DNA from: an uncultured Kordiimonas sp.
GTDB taxonomy: Bacteria > Pseudomonadota > Alphaproteobacteria > Sphingomonadales > Kordiimonadaceae
Length of the DNA: 64,000 nucleotides
Direction of reading: 5' to 3'
Assembly (NCBI GenBank): GCA_947503575.1
Contig: CANNDZ010000001.1
Span: 1 to 64,000 of the forward strand
Positions 36,138-44,773 of the stretch are shown here, piece after piece. The translations under genes and the position numbers were made by a program. The notes below the pieces were generated by a model. It was not told the DNA's origin, did not search any database, and saw only the letters and a program-made list of their open reading frames with translations. Every line of letters begins with the position of its first letter. The first letter of the stretch is position 1.

Positions 36138-37007
36138 TTGGCAGAAAAATCAAAAATGGGACAGTTGAAAGCCTTTGGCCTGCCCACACTGCATGACCCC
36201 AATAATGAATTGTCGACAAACGACGCGCTGCTGTCCTGCACCACAATTGACACAGAATGTGCGATGCCGTGGGCAGCATTGAAAGTAAGCCCAAACCCGC
36301 AAGCCCAAACCGTCCATGAAATACTGTACGGCGAGCCCCTTCAAATTCTGGATCGACAGGACACGTGGCTACACGTGGCGTCTGTTATAGATGGCTATAA
36401 GGGCTGGGTGATGGCAGGCGCGACTGTACGCGGCTTAACCCGTCCATCGCACCGCATCTGTGTTCCCATGAGCCATATTTACCGGCAACCTGACTTGAAG
36501 TCTGAGCCACTGTTACCCCTGCCGATGACAAGTTATGTGCATATCAAAACACCTTCTTCGGTCGAAAACGGGTTTCTACCCCATGAAAATGGTGGCTTCA
36601 TATACGCCGCGCACATTCACCCACTGGGGGGCTTTTCAAATGATCCCGTCAGCGTTGCCGAACGCTTTATCGGCACGCCTTATCTTTGGGGAGGGCGCAC
36701 ATTGATTGGCATGGATTGCTCGGGCCTGACACAGGTGTCTTTGTCTGCGGCAGGCCACCGGGTGCTGCGCGACAGCGGTAGTCAGTTCAAAAGCCTTGGA
36801 AGAGCTTTGGAGCAGGATGAAAAACCGGCGCGCGGCGACCTGGCGTTCTTTCCTGGCCATGTTGGTTGGATGATTGACAATGTGCATCTGCTGCACGCCA
36901 ACGCAACCCACATGGCCGTTACCATCGACCCACTGGACGACGTGATTTCCTGGCTGAAAGCTGAAGGTCAGAAATACCCGTTTTCAGGGTTTCGTCGCCT
37001 TTCTTAA
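36138..37007 (+). CDS. NlpC/P60 cell-wall peptidase with SH3-like domains
   Basis: 289 aa if the TTG at 36138 is used; ATG 36156 is an alternative. The C-terminal NlpC/P60 domain has the catalytic Cys in GMDCSGLTQV (about residue 194), and its His in PGHVGWMI. The region before it (about 40-150) has two bacterial SH3-like segments with the WLHVASVIDGYKGWV pattern, which bind peptidoglycan. The family cleaves the D-Glu-diaminopimelate bond of stem peptides, commonly in peptide recycling. No signal peptide is visible, so it may act in the cytoplasm on imported muropeptides. Confidence 0.9.
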   Translation: MAEKSKMGQLKAFGLPTLHDPNNELSTNDALLSCTTIDTECAMPWAALKVSPNPQAQTVHEILYGEPLQILDRQDTWLHVASVIDGYKGWVMAGATVRGLTRPSHRICVPMSHIYRQPDLKSEPLLPLPMTSYVHIKTPSSVENGFLPHENGGFIYAAHIHPLGGFSNDPVSVAERFIGTPYLWGGRTLIGMDCSGLTQVSLSAAGHRVLRDSGSQFKSLGRALEQDEKPARGDLAFFPGHVGWMIDNVHLLHANATHMAVTIDPLDDVISWLKAEGQKYPFSGFRRLS

Positions 37008-37050
37008 AAAAACAAATCGCCGCCTGAAACTAACAACCCCTTTAGCCAAC

Positions 37051-37080
37051 AAAAAACGGGCCTCAAAAAGGCCCGCTTTA
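37051..37080 (-). terminator. Rho-independent terminator of the cytochrome c gene
   Basis: On the minus strand GCGGGCCT and AGGCCCGT form a stem around TTTTG and are followed by TTTTTT. It also lies just past the convergent NlpC/P60 gene. Confidence 0.85.
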
Positions 37081-37102
37081 GACATTGAGTTGTGGTTGCC
37101 GC

Positions 37103-37690
37103 TTAGTTTCCAGCTGCAGCTTCCACATTTTCTACAACAGCCTCTTCCATAGCAGTCTCAGGGGTCGGCAATGGCACTGGAGCATCGCTAAAACCAGCCA
37201 GATACGCCAGCAAATCTGCACGCTGGTTCGCTTTCGACACAGCGAAAACCATTTTTGAGCCTTTTGCTACGGCTTGCGGGTTGGCAAGCCATTGGTCCAG
37301 CAACTCATAGGTCCATACTGACGTGCCCAGCGCCTCAACAGCACTGGAGTAACGGAAGCCATCAACCGCCGCTACTGTGCGCCCCACAACACCATACAGG
37401 TTAGGGCCGGTTTTGTTGGCGCCGCCTTTTTCTATGGTGTGACAGGCTGTACATTTTTTCCACTGTTTTGCGCCGCGATCAGCGTCAGCTACTGCCATCA
37501 TTTCGGCAAAGCTTGGGCCTGCGTCAGCAGCAACCTCTGTGGAAGTCTGTTCTGCTACTTCCACGGTAAAGGCCGGCTTGTCTTGCTCTGCATGATGAAA
37601 CGGCATTTCCGCAACAATACCCAAAACCATGATCATCAACACTGATGCGATGACGGCGGCAAACACCTTGTTCCACTCAAAAGAATCCAC
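37103..37690 (-). CDS. cycM: Membrane-anchored cytochrome c (CycM type)
   Basis: 195 aa with a GTG start preceded by AAGGAG. An uncleaved N-terminal membrane span (about residues 9-28) is followed by a Glu/Ala-rich linker and a class I cytochrome c domain: heme site CTACH and axial Met in GSKMVFA. The N-terminal sequence FEWNKVFAAV is that of alphaproteobacterial CycM, which carries electrons from the bc1 complex to the terminal oxidase. The C-terminal 30 residues are a low-complexity Ala/Glu/Pro tail. The gene is divergent from pheA. Confidence 0.93.
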   Translation of the reverse strand: MDSFEWNKVFAAVIASVLMIMVLGIVAEMPFHHAEQDKPAFTVEVAEQTSTEVAADAGPSFAEMMAVADADRGAKQWKKCTACHTIEKGGANKTGPNLYGVVGRTVAAVDGFRYSSAVEALGTSVWTYELLDQWLANPQAVAKGSKMVFAVSKANQRADLLAYLAGFSDAPVPLPTPETAMEEAVVENVEAAAGN

Positions 37691-38030
37691 TGGCTTTTCT
37701 CCTTGCAGGCGACAAGACCAATGGCCAGTCGGCTGATTTGTTTGGGCAGGTGCGCGTCATACGTGGCCAAAAAAAGCACAAGCGCACAGCATTTGCCCGT
37801 TTCGGCGCGACAATAGCCACAGCGTTGGTCAAAATTCAAGTCGAGAATCGCGCATTTTTGCCCGCAAATCGAATAGGACGCTGGATTCCGCTGGATTCTG
37901 TGGTTTTTGCGCCGCGGCAAATGACCGCAATGTTTCTTACTAACCATTACAGTGCTTGTTGCGTTGACTAGCGCCAAGCCAACAGGCACTAATCCTGACT
38001 AAGGTTCACAAACGCAAAAATGACCAGACC
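37691..38030. other. Intergenic region between cycM and pheA
   Basis: No gene is seen in this 340-bp divergent promoter region. It has a perfect tandem repeat of CGCTGGATTC (37879-37898). Many alphaproteobacteria have kdsB between these two genes; here it is missing. Confidence 0.5.
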
Positions 38031-38906
38031 ATGCAACAAAAAGCTACTGATAAACCCTCCCTGGACGTAAGCAACCTTATCGCCTTTCAAGGTGAGCTTG
38101 GAGCATACTCGCATATGGCGTGCCGCAGCTGCTACCCGGACATGGAGGTCTTACCCTGCCCCAGTTTTGAGGATGCCTTGGCCGCTGTGCGCAACAAAAA
38201 AGCACGGCTGGCAATGATACCAATTGAAAATTCAACGGCGGGTCGGGTCGCTGATATTCATACGCTGCTTCCAGGCAGTGACCTGTATATCATCGGCGAG
38301 CATTTCGAATCTATTCGTCACTGCCTTCTGGCAAACCATGACGCCAGCGAAGAGACTCTGTCGACGGTAACAAGCCACGTTCAGGCGCTGGGGCAGTGCC
38401 GCAAAACACTTCGGGCGATGGGGCTGGCTCGCGAACCGTTTGCTGACACGGCAGGGTCCGCAAGGCATGTGGCGGAAAGTGGTGACACAACGCTTGCCGG
38501 TATCGCCAGCGAACTAGCCGCTGAAGTCTATGGCCTGAAGATCATCAAGCGTGACCTTCAAGACGAAGGCAACAACACCACGCGGTTTGTCGTGTTGGCG
38601 CGTGCACCTTTGGCGCATGATCAAATCGATGGCCCGGTGATGACAAGCTTCACGTTTGAAGTGCGCAATATACCCGCCGCGCTATACAAAGCACTTGGCG
38701 GCTTTGCGACCAACGGGGTCAATATGACCAAGCTTGAAAGCTACTACGAATCAGACAGCTTCAAGGTTAGTGAGTTTTATGCCGATATTATGGGTCATGA
38801 AGGCATGGCCAATGTTGCGCGCGCCATGGAAGAACTGCGATTCCATACAAAAAGAGTGCGGGTGTTTGGCACTTATCCGATGGAACGCGACCGGGGGGCA
38901 ACCTGA
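38031..38906 (+). CDS. pheA: Prephenate dehydratase
   Basis: 291 aa. The catalytic domain (about residues 14-195) begins AFQGELGAYSH and includes the NNTTRF motif with the essential Thr-Arg-Phe. An ACT regulatory domain follows (about 205-285, NIPAALYKALGGFATNGVNM and TKLESY) that binds phenylalanine for feedback control. The enzyme makes phenylpyruvate for phenylalanine synthesis. There is no chorismate mutase domain, as usual in alphaproteobacteria. Confidence 0.96.
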   Translation: MQQKATDKPSLDVSNLIAFQGELGAYSHMACRSCYPDMEVLPCPSFEDALAAVRNKKARLAMIPIENSTAGRVADIHTLLPGSDLYIIGEHFESIRHCLLANHDASEETLSTVTSHVQALGQCRKTLRAMGLAREPFADTAGSARHVAESGDTTLAGIASELAAEVYGLKIIKRDLQDEGNNTTRFVVLARAPLAHDQIDGPVMTSFTFEVRNIPAALYKALGGFATNGVNMTKLESYYESDSFKVSEFYADIMGHEGMANVARAMEELRFHTKRVRVFGTYPMERDRGAT

Positions 38907-38980
38907 ACAATGACATGGTTAGCTATTAGAGCTGTAACGTCTGCATTTTTTACGCACTCTATCTGGTGGAGGTGAGGCTA

Positions 38981-39832
38981 TTGCATGCCAAATGCATCAC
39001 CTCAGTAAAAGACCCTACAGACAAGGGGCTGCTGGCATCCATTGTTTTGACGATGAGCTTATTTGCCAGCGCCCTTTCCATACCGGCAACCGCGTCTGAA
39101 CAGACTTCAGGCAATCAAGACCAACCGACTATTCGGTTCTGCTACCAGGATACCGAGCTCTATCCAGCCTATTTGGGCAACGGCAGTGAAGTGCCCGCCG
39201 AGAAACCTGGCGTGGACATTGAACTGGTTCAAAAAATCACGGCACGGGCTGGTTCCTCTGTTTCCCTTTTACGCTATTCCTGGAAGCGGTGTCTGGCGCT
39301 TTTGAGCGCTGGGCGAATAGACAGCATTATTTCGTCTTTCCGTCCGGAAAGGGCACAGCTTGCCGTTTTTCCGATGAAGGGTGATCAGGCTGATGACAGC
39401 AAAAAAATCACCACGTCAGGCTATTATCTCTATCACCTGAACACGGGAAATACTTTTTGGGACGGCAAAAACCTGATGGACCCCTCAATTTCCATTGGGG
39501 CTCCGATGGGCTATTCTATTGTGGCTGACCTGCGGCGCATGAATGCAAATGTCATGGAAGCCGGTACAACCAGTGGGTTGCTTAATCTGCTGAGTTATGG
39601 CCGCTTTGATGCCATTGCCGCACCCGGCAATATGACTGATGCCATTATTCGCCAGAATATAACCCGGTTTTCCGATATTGTCAGAGACCCTGAGCCCCTT
39701 ACGGAAAACGCATATTTTATCGTGTTTTCAAAAACTTTTGCTGAGCAGCACCCTTCTTTAGTAAAGAGTGTGTGGCAAAATACAGAAATTGTGCGGCAAG
39801 CTTTGCGCGAAGAACTGCTTCTGAAATATTAG
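38981..39832 (+). CDS. Family 3 extracellular solute-binding protein
   Basis: 283 aa using TTG 38981, which has GGAGGTGAGG upstream; GTG starts at 38966 and 38972 are alternatives. A signal peptide (LLASIVLTMSLFASALSIPA) is cleaved near TAS/EQ. The mature domain fits the polar amino-acid binding fold: IRFCYQDTELYPAYL at the first strand, the FRPERAQLAVFPM turn and the ITTSGYYLYH hinge. It is lone, with no ABC permease or ATPase beside it. Such orphans often act as sensors or enzymes' helpers; the ligand is unknown. The racemase gene starts 9 bases later, so amino-acid use is plausible. Confidence 0.82.
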   Translation: MHAKCITSVKDPTDKGLLASIVLTMSLFASALSIPATASEQTSGNQDQPTIRFCYQDTELYPAYLGNGSEVPAEKPGVDIELVQKITARAGSSVSLLRYSWKRCLALLSAGRIDSIISSFRPERAQLAVFPMKGDQADDSKKITTSGYYLYHLNTGNTFWDGKNLMDPSISIGAPMGYSIVADLRRMNANVMEAGTTSGLLNLLSYGRFDAIAAPGNMTDAIIRQNITRFSDIVRDPEPLTENAYFIVFSKTFAEQHPSLVKSVWQNTEIVRQALREELLLKY

Positions 39833-39841
39833 GGATTATGT

Positions 39842-40537
39842 GTGAAAACCATCGGCATCATTGGCGGCATGAGTTGGGAGTCGACAGCGCTCTATTACCG
39901 CGCGATCAATGAAGGTGTGAAACACCGACTTGGCGGATTGCACAGCGCCAAAATCGCGCTGGAAAGCGTTGATTTTCATGAAATCGAACATCTGCAGGCA
40001 GCAGGCAACTGGGATGAAGCAGGCGCTACACTCGCACGGTGCGGCCTGAACCTGAAAGCGGCCGGAGCGGACTTTTTACTGATAGCGACCAACACCATGC
40101 ACAGGGTCGCACACGCTGTGGAGCAGGCAAGCGATCTGCCGCTGTTGCATATCGCAGACGCAACCGCGGCTCGTATTAAGGCACAAGGCCTGAATTGCAT
40201 CGGGTTATTGGGTACAGCCTATACTATGGAGCAGGACTTCTATCGCGGCCGCTTGGTCGAACATCATGGCCTTGATGTGATCATACCGGATGAACCAGAC
40301 CGCAAGGTGGTGCACCAGGTCATTTATGATGAACTGTGCCAGGGCATCATCCGCGATCAATCGCGCACCGCTTATCAACAAATCATTCAGAAACTGAAAA
40401 ACCAAAGCGCTGAGGCGATTATATTAGGCTGCACGGAAATTGGCATGCTCATCGGGCCGGAAGACACCGACCTACCACTGCTGGACACCACAGCCATCCA
40501 TGCTGAGGCAGCAGTGGACTTTGCCCTGTCGAACTAA
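39842..40537 (+). CDS. ygeA: YgeA-type L-aspartate/glutamate racemase with Thr/Cys active site
   Basis: 231 aa with a GTG start. The fold is the aspartate/glutamate racemase family (GIIGGMSWEST at the start). The second catalytic Cys is kept (Cys197 in LGCTEIG). The first, which directly precedes Asn-Thr in typical members, is Thr83 (ATNTMH). The pair Thr83/Cys197 is the same, even in numbering, as the unbalanced pair described for E. coli L-aspartate/glutamate-specific racemase, which acts in one direction from L to D. It probably makes D-amino acids for the cell wall or signalling. It follows the solute-binding gene by 9 bases. Confidence 0.88.
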   Translation: MKTIGIIGGMSWESTALYYRAINEGVKHRLGGLHSAKIALESVDFHEIEHLQAAGNWDEAGATLARCGLNLKAAGADFLLIATNTMHRVAHAVEQASDLPLLHIADATAARIKAQGLNCIGLLGTAYTMEQDFYRGRLVEHHGLDVIIPDEPDRKVVHQVIYDELCQGIIRDQSRTAYQQIIQKLKNQSAEAIILGCTEIGMLIGPEDTDLPLLDTTAIHAEAAVDFALSN

Positions 40538-40926
40538 GCTACCAGATTGTCAGGCAGCACAAAATATGTACGAGCGACCGGTGCCTGCAACGTATCGCTG
40601 CGGTAATAGCGCGCCAGCATAGCTTTTGAATTTGTCAGAAGGTCAGGATTGGCTTCGGCAAAACTGTCAAAAGTATCTGCTGCGCACCGGGCTTGGCGGT
40701 CTGCAATCAGCAAAAGATAAAACCAGGTAATGGTTTCATGATATTTGTCTTCAACGTTGCACCGCCGAGTGAAAGTCCGGAAGCCGTTAGCGAACCGTTC
40801 GATGGCTTTAGCGGCCGGCATTTCGTGCAGATATAACCATCCGAGCCTGACATGTGCACGGTGATCAAATGCGTCTGGGCCCAGCGTACCGTCTTCAAAG
40901 GCTGCAATAAATTCTTCGTCCGTCAT
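40534..40926 (-). CDS. Conserved hypothetical protein
   Basis: 130 aa from the ATG at 40926; a GTG at 40935 overlaps the stop of the upstream gene. The sequence starts FIAAFEDGTLGPDAFDHRAHVRLGWLYL, and the FDHRAHVR stretch with paired His residues looks like a conserved functional site. It is mostly helical and soluble. I recall similar small proteins in many bacteria without a known function. It is co-transcribed with the 79-aa gene before it, and its stop codon overlaps the end of the convergent racemase gene by 4 bases. Confidence 0.75.
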   Translation of the reverse strand: MTDEEFIAAFEDGTLGPDAFDHRAHVRLGWLYLHEMPAAKAIERFANGFRTFTRRCNVEDKYHETITWFYLLLIADRQARCAADTFDSFAEANPDLLTNSKAMLARYYRSDTLQAPVARTYFVLPDNLVA

Positions 40927-40931
40927 CTTTA

Positions 40932-41171
40932 TCACTCGTGCAATTTATGACTGTGTGAGGCATCAAGGTCGAGATTATAAACCTTTTTAAGCGCTGCGAT
41001 TTTAGCAAGTGTCCCATCTGTGAAGGGGGATGGCTTTCCGTCCATGGCGTGCAATACGACACCCTCCAGAAAGTCGCCGAGCGACAAGTCTAGATATTCA
41101 GCAGTTGCTTTCATCACCTTGACTAGTCGCTTTTCCATGCGCACACCGGTTTGAATACGTTCAATTTTCAT
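40932..41171 (-). CDS. Small ribbon-helix-helix-like protein
   Basis: 79 aa, ATG with GGAGG upstream. The N-terminus MKIERIQTGVRMEKRLVKVM followed by KATAEYLDLSLGDFLEGVVL gives a short strand, a basic helix and a second helix, which resembles a ribbon-helix-helix fold; this is inference. It is followed by the conserved hypothetical gene, and an imperfect palindrome lies just upstream. It could be a small repressor or an antitoxin-type protein, but the partner gene does not look like a toxin. Confidence 0.7.
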   Translation of the reverse strand: MKIERIQTGVRMEKRLVKVMKATAEYLDLSLGDFLEGVVLHAMDGKPSPFTDGTLAKIAALKKVYNLDLDASHSHKLHE

Positions 41172-41188
41172 GGATGTTCCTCCAAAAA

Positions 41189-41210
41189 TTACCTATGTAC
41201 CTTGGTAACA
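41189..41210. promoter_or_regulatory. Imperfect palindrome upstream of the small RHH-like gene
   Basis: TTACC and GGTAA flank a core TATGTACCTT; the stretch ATGTACCTTGGTAACAT is nearly symmetric with one extra base. It lies 18 bp before the ATG and is a candidate operator. Confidence 0.3.
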
Positions 41211-41296
41211 TACAATACCTGAAAGAACAAGCATGCATTATGGTGAGGGTTTGGGCTGCAACTTAGTCTGAGGGGTATTTTTAGAGGGAGGGAAAA

Positions 41297-41713
41297 TTAA
41301 AAGGTCAGCCAGTCGCCGCCAGCGCCTTTTTCAATAACATCGGCGAGGCCGGAGACTTCAACCGCGGGTCGCTGGATCAGCTCAACGGCTTCAATATCAT
41401 GTTCGCGCAGGGCCGTTTCACAGGCCACAAACCGCACATCAAGGGCAGCCAGGCCGTCCATCAACACACCACTGTCCGCAACGCCCTTCGCTTCCAGGGC
41501 TGCATCCATGGACGGCGCGGGATGCCCGGTTGAGGTCTTCATGGCTTGCCAGCCATCTGGTGTCAGGAAGCGGATCGCCGCCTTCGAGAAAAAGAAGGTC
41601 ACAGGCCTGCCCATCGCGGATGCCGTTGCACCCACCATCAGGGCCATATGAACCCGCTCTGCGTCTGCAGACATCATCAGCAATGTCATGGGGCGGCGGT
41701 CAGCTTTCGCCAT
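41297..41713 (-). CDS. DsrE-family protein
   Basis: 138 aa. The start MTLLMMSADAERVHMALMVGATA and the FFFSKAAIRFL stretch follow the DsrE/DsrF-like fold. Cysteine 97 in FVACETALRE is at the position of the conserved Cys in this family, which handles sulfur as a persulfide in some members. Its start lies inside the end of moeB (14-bp overlap), so it is translated with it. Together they point to sulfur transfer for a cofactor, but the exact role is open. Confidence 0.85.
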   Translation of the reverse strand: MAKADRRPMTLLMMSADAERVHMALMVGATASAMGRPVTFFFSKAAIRFLTPDGWQAMKTSTGHPAPSMDAALEAKGVADSGVLMDGLAALDVRFVACETALREHDIEAVELIQRPAVEVSGLADVIEKGAGGDWLTF

Positions 41714-42479
41714 CAGAACCTCCTATCGCACACACAGGGCAGATTGGGTCTTGCGGCAGTTTTATGGTGCGCATGGATGCCGACAAGGCATCATAGAGGA
41801 GCATCTTACCCGCCAGACTGTCGCCGATGTGCAGTATTTCTTTCAACACTTCCGTGGCTTGCAAGGTGCCAACAACACCCGCTATCGCGCCCAGAATGCC
41901 AAGGTCAGAGCAAGTACGCTGCATATCTTCCGGGGGTTCTTCCGGGAGAAAACAGCGGTAACACGGCAAGCCTTTGCCTGCATGCGGCTTGAAGGTTGCC
42001 ACCTGCCCTTCAAAGGGCCCGAGCGCCGCGGACACCAGCGTTTTCTTCAATCTCACGCACGTGTCACTAATTATATGGCGGGTTTTAAAATTGTCGGTGC
42101 CGTCGGCAACTATGTCATAGCCACTGATAATTTCAGCGGCATTGTCTGCTGTCAGCCGTACTTTATGCGCCACCACCATCACATCCGGGTTCAGGGCCGC
42201 AATTTTGGCCTGCGCGCTATCGGTCTTGTCCACGCTGACATCTGCGGTCGCATGAATGATCTGGCGCTGAAGGTTAGTCAAATCAACGCTGTCGTCATCC
42301 ACAATACCCAGTGTGCCAACGCCCGCCGCCGCCAGATACGATAAAACTGGGGATCCAAGGCCCCCTGCCCCCACAACCAGAACTTTGGCCTGCATCAGCG
42401 CCACTTGCCCGGCACCGCCCACATCCTTCAAAATGATATGACGGGCATAGCGTTCCAGTTGTTCGTCAGTGAAATCCAT
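41700..42479 (-). CDS. moeB: MoeB/ThiF-type adenylyltransferase
   Basis: 259 aa. The nucleotide-binding motif GAGGLGSP is at residues 37-44, followed by the DDD and QRQ motifs. Zinc ligands are Cys173/Cys176 and Cys247/Cys250, and a conserved Cys190 lies in RTCSDLG. The enzyme adenylates the C-terminal Gly-Gly of a MoaD- or ThiS-like protein before sulfur is attached. No rhodanese domain is fused. It sits between dut and the overlapping DsrE gene, a common alphaproteobacterial order. MoeB versus ThiF cannot be settled from sequence alone. Confidence 0.9.
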   Translation of the reverse strand: MDFTDEQLERYARHIILKDVGGAGQVALMQAKVLVVGAGGLGSPVLSYLAAAGVGTLGIVDDDSVDLTNLQRQIIHATADVSVDKTDSAQAKIAALNPDVMVVAHKVRLTADNAAEIISGYDIVADGTDNFKTRHIISDTCVRLKKTLVSAALGPFEGQVATFKPHAGKGLPCYRCFLPEEPPEDMQRTCSDLGILGAIAGVVGTLQATEVLKEILHIGDSLAGKMLLYDALSASMRTIKLPQDPICPVCAIGGSDGES

Positions 42480-42482
42480 CCG

Positions 42483-42941
42483 TCACCGCGTTCCGGTTGA
42501 ACCAAATCCGCCTGCACCGCGGGCGGTCTCGTCAAGGCTGTCTACTTCAACCCACGCCCCTTGGGTGACAGGCGCGATGATCATTTGCGCGACGCGCATG
42601 CCGCGCTCAATGGTGAAGGGCTCGTTCGAGAGGTTCACCAAAATGACTTTCACTTCGCCCCTGTAGTCCGCGTCAATCGTGCCGGGTGTGTTGAGGACCG
42701 TCACGCCGTTTTTGGCGGCGAGGCCAGAGCGCGGGCGCACTTGTGCTTCATAACCGCCCGGCAAAGCCATCGCCAGGCCCGTCGGGATCATCGCACGTTC
42801 CAGCGCCCCAAGCGTCACTGTCTCGCTGTCAACAAGCGCAGCATACAGGTCCATGCCCGCGCTTTGTTCGGTTTCATATTTCGGCAGCGGCAAGCCCTGC
42901 CCGTGGTCAAGAACAGTGACGTTGATCGAAACAGTCGACAT
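42483..42941 (-). CDS. dut: dUTP diphosphatase
   Basis: 152 aa from the ATG at 42941. The five trimeric dUTPase motifs are visible: [28 protein letters not shown], a Glu-Arg-Gly-containing MRVAQMI and the C-terminal [10 protein letters not shown] lid. It hydrolyses dUTP to dUMP, preventing uracil incorporation and feeding dTMP synthesis. It lies 27 bp after coaBC and 3 bp before moeB on the same strand. Confidence 0.97.
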   Translation of the reverse strand: MSTVSINVTVLDHGQGLPLPKYETEQSAGMDLYAALVDSETVTLGALERAMIPTGLAMALPGGYEAQVRPRSGLAAKNGVTVLNTPGTIDADYRGEVKVILVNLSNEPFTIERGMRVAQMIIAPVTQGAWVEVDSLDETARGAGGFGSTGTR

Positions 42942-42968
42942 AGACAATCTTTCAAAGCAGTTGGAAGG

Positions 42969-44174
42969 TTATTTCGTAAGCGCGTCGGCAATGGTTTTGG
43001 CAAGCGCGGTCGCCACGTCATCCTTGCTCATTGTGGGCCAGCTTTCAACGCCGGTTTCCGTGATAACATGCACCTGGTTACTATCCCCACCCATAATACC
43101 GGTGGTGTGGGACACATCGTTGGCCACAATCATGTCGCAGCCCTTGCGTTTGCGTTTGGCGGTGGCATGCTCAATAACCTGTTCGGTTTCGGCGGCAAAG
43201 CCAACCACCAGCGCCGGGCGACCCTCTTTCATCGCAGACAGGCCTTTTAAAATATCCGGGTTTTCGCACAGGTTGAGAGCCGGGATACCGTCTTTGGATT
43301 TTTTCAGCTTCTCACCGTTTGACCCGGCTTTGATGCGCCAGTCAGCTACCGCAGCAACACAAACGGCAGCATCTGCAGGCAGGGCAGCCTTGACCGCTGC
43401 ATCCATTTCAAGCGCGGTTTCCACGTCCACGCGGGCAACACCCGGCGGGGTGGTTTGGGAAACTGGGCCGGATACCAACGTGACCTCGCCGCCAAGGGCC
43501 GCCAGCGCGCCCGCAATAGCAAAGCCCTGCTTACCCGAAGACCGGTTCGCGATATAACGCACAGGGTCAATCGGTTCATGCGTGGGGCCAGCGGTAACAA
43601 CAATATGTTTGCCCATAAGTGGGCGGTTCCCACCTGCAAAATAGCCTTCGATGGCTGCGACCATATCTGGCACCTCCGCAAGCCTGCCGGGGCCCACCTC
43701 GCCGCATGCCAGCATGCCATCTCCGGGGCCCACCATAAGGATACCATCACGCTTCAGGGTTTCAATGTTGCGCTGAGTCGCCTTGTGCGCCCACATCTCG
43801 GCGTTCATCGCTGGTGCGATCAGCACTTGCTTGTCGGTCGCGAGCAAAATCGTGCTCGCCAGGTCATTGGCAAGGCCGTGTGCCATCTTGGCCATCAGGT
43901 CTGCGGTCGCGGGCGCTATCACCACCAGATCAGCTTCGCGGGACAAGCGGATATGTCCCATCTCGGCTTCGTCCTTCAGGGAAAACAAGTCGGTGTAGCA
44001 CTCATCACCCGTCAGGCTCGCCACACTCATAGGCGTAATAAACTGCTGGCCCGCAGGCGTGAGCACACCGCGCACAGCCGCACCGCGTTCCATAAGGCGG
44101 CGCGCCAGATCAAGCGATTTGTAGGCAGCAACCCCACCGCCGATAATCAGAAGAATGCGTTTGCCATCAAGCAT
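42969..44174 (-). CDS. coaBC: Bifunctional phosphopantothenoylcysteine decarboxylase/synthetase
   Basis: 401 aa from the ATG at 44174. The N-terminal flavin-dependent decarboxylase (CoaC) has GGGVAAYKSLDLARRL, the PAMNAEMW motif and the redox-type ACGEVGPGRLAE. The C-terminal synthetase (CoaB) has TAGPTHEPIDPVRYI and NRSSGKQG. It joins cysteine to phosphopantothenate and decarboxylates the product on the way to coenzyme A. It lies in the ubiE-ubiB-coaBC-dut block typical of alphaproteobacteria. Confidence 0.97.
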   Translation of the reverse strand: MLDGKRILLIIGGGVAAYKSLDLARRLMERGAAVRGVLTPAGQQFITPMSVASLTGDECYTDLFSLKDEAEMGHIRLSREADLVVIAPATADLMAKMAHGLANDLASTILLATDKQVLIAPAMNAEMWAHKATQRNIETLKRDGILMVGPGDGMLACGEVGPGRLAEVPDMVAAIEGYFAGGNRPLMGKHIVVTAGPTHEPIDPVRYIANRSSGKQGFAIAGALAALGGEVTLVSGPVSQTTPPGVARVDVETALEMDAAVKAALPADAAVCVAAVADWRIKAGSNGEKLKKSKDGIPALNLCENPDILKGLSAMKEGRPALVVGFAAETEQVIEHATAKRKRKGCDMIVANDVSHTTGIMGGDSNQVHVITETGVESWPTMSKDDVATALAKTIADALTK

Positions 44175-44288
44175 ATGCAAAAAGCCCTGTTACAGTGTTT
44201 CCAGACATATAAGGGGCTTTAGCCCTGGCTGCAAACATCCTCTCGTCGATGTGATCCAGGCGACAAGTTAAGCAAGTGGTTACGCATT

Positions 44289-44678
44289 TTATGCTGACCC
44301 TCGATTATCCACGCTGAATTCGCCAGCGCCGAACCGCGTCAGGATCAGGAAGCCACCAGCAATCGCTACGTTTTTCATAAACAGCGCTGCTTGGGTTTGA
44401 TCGGCAAAGTCATTGTGAAACATGAGGGCCGTTACAAGACAAAAGCCCGACAATAAAAATGCAAGGATGCGGGTTTTAACCCCAACCAAAATGGCCACAC
44501 CGCCCAGTATCTCAAACGCCACTGTCGGCCAGAACAAAAAACCGGGAACACCGCCTGATTGCATATAGGGCACCATCGCCTCCGCGCCCGCACCCAATTT
44601 ATTCAAGCCGCCTGCTATAAACAACAGCGACAACAAAACACGACCAAGCAGCGCAAAATATGGATTAAGTTTTTCCAT
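44289..44678 (-). CDS. DoxX-family membrane protein
   Basis: 129 aa, ATG with GGGGAG upstream. Four hydrophobic segments are seen, with the family stretches FIAGGLNKL and FEILGGVAILVG. DoxX-like proteins are small inner-membrane proteins of mostly unknown role, some tied to redox or thiol stress. It sits between ubiB and coaBC, which are usually close together in this block, so it is probably an insertion into the conserved order. It has its own 95-bp upstream gap. Confidence 0.87.
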   Translation of the reverse strand: MEKLNPYFALLGRVLLSLLFIAGGLNKLGAGAEAMVPYMQSGGVPGFLFWPTVAFEILGGVAILVGVKTRILAFLLSGFCLVTALMFHNDFADQTQAALFMKNVAIAGGFLILTRFGAGEFSVDNRGSA

Positions 44679-44773
44679 GTGTATTCTCCCCGGAAATTGA
44701 ACAAATGCTCCAAACTTTCACCGAGAATGTGAGTTAAAAAACGGATTTGTGCAAATTTGTCGCTGAAATTGCT

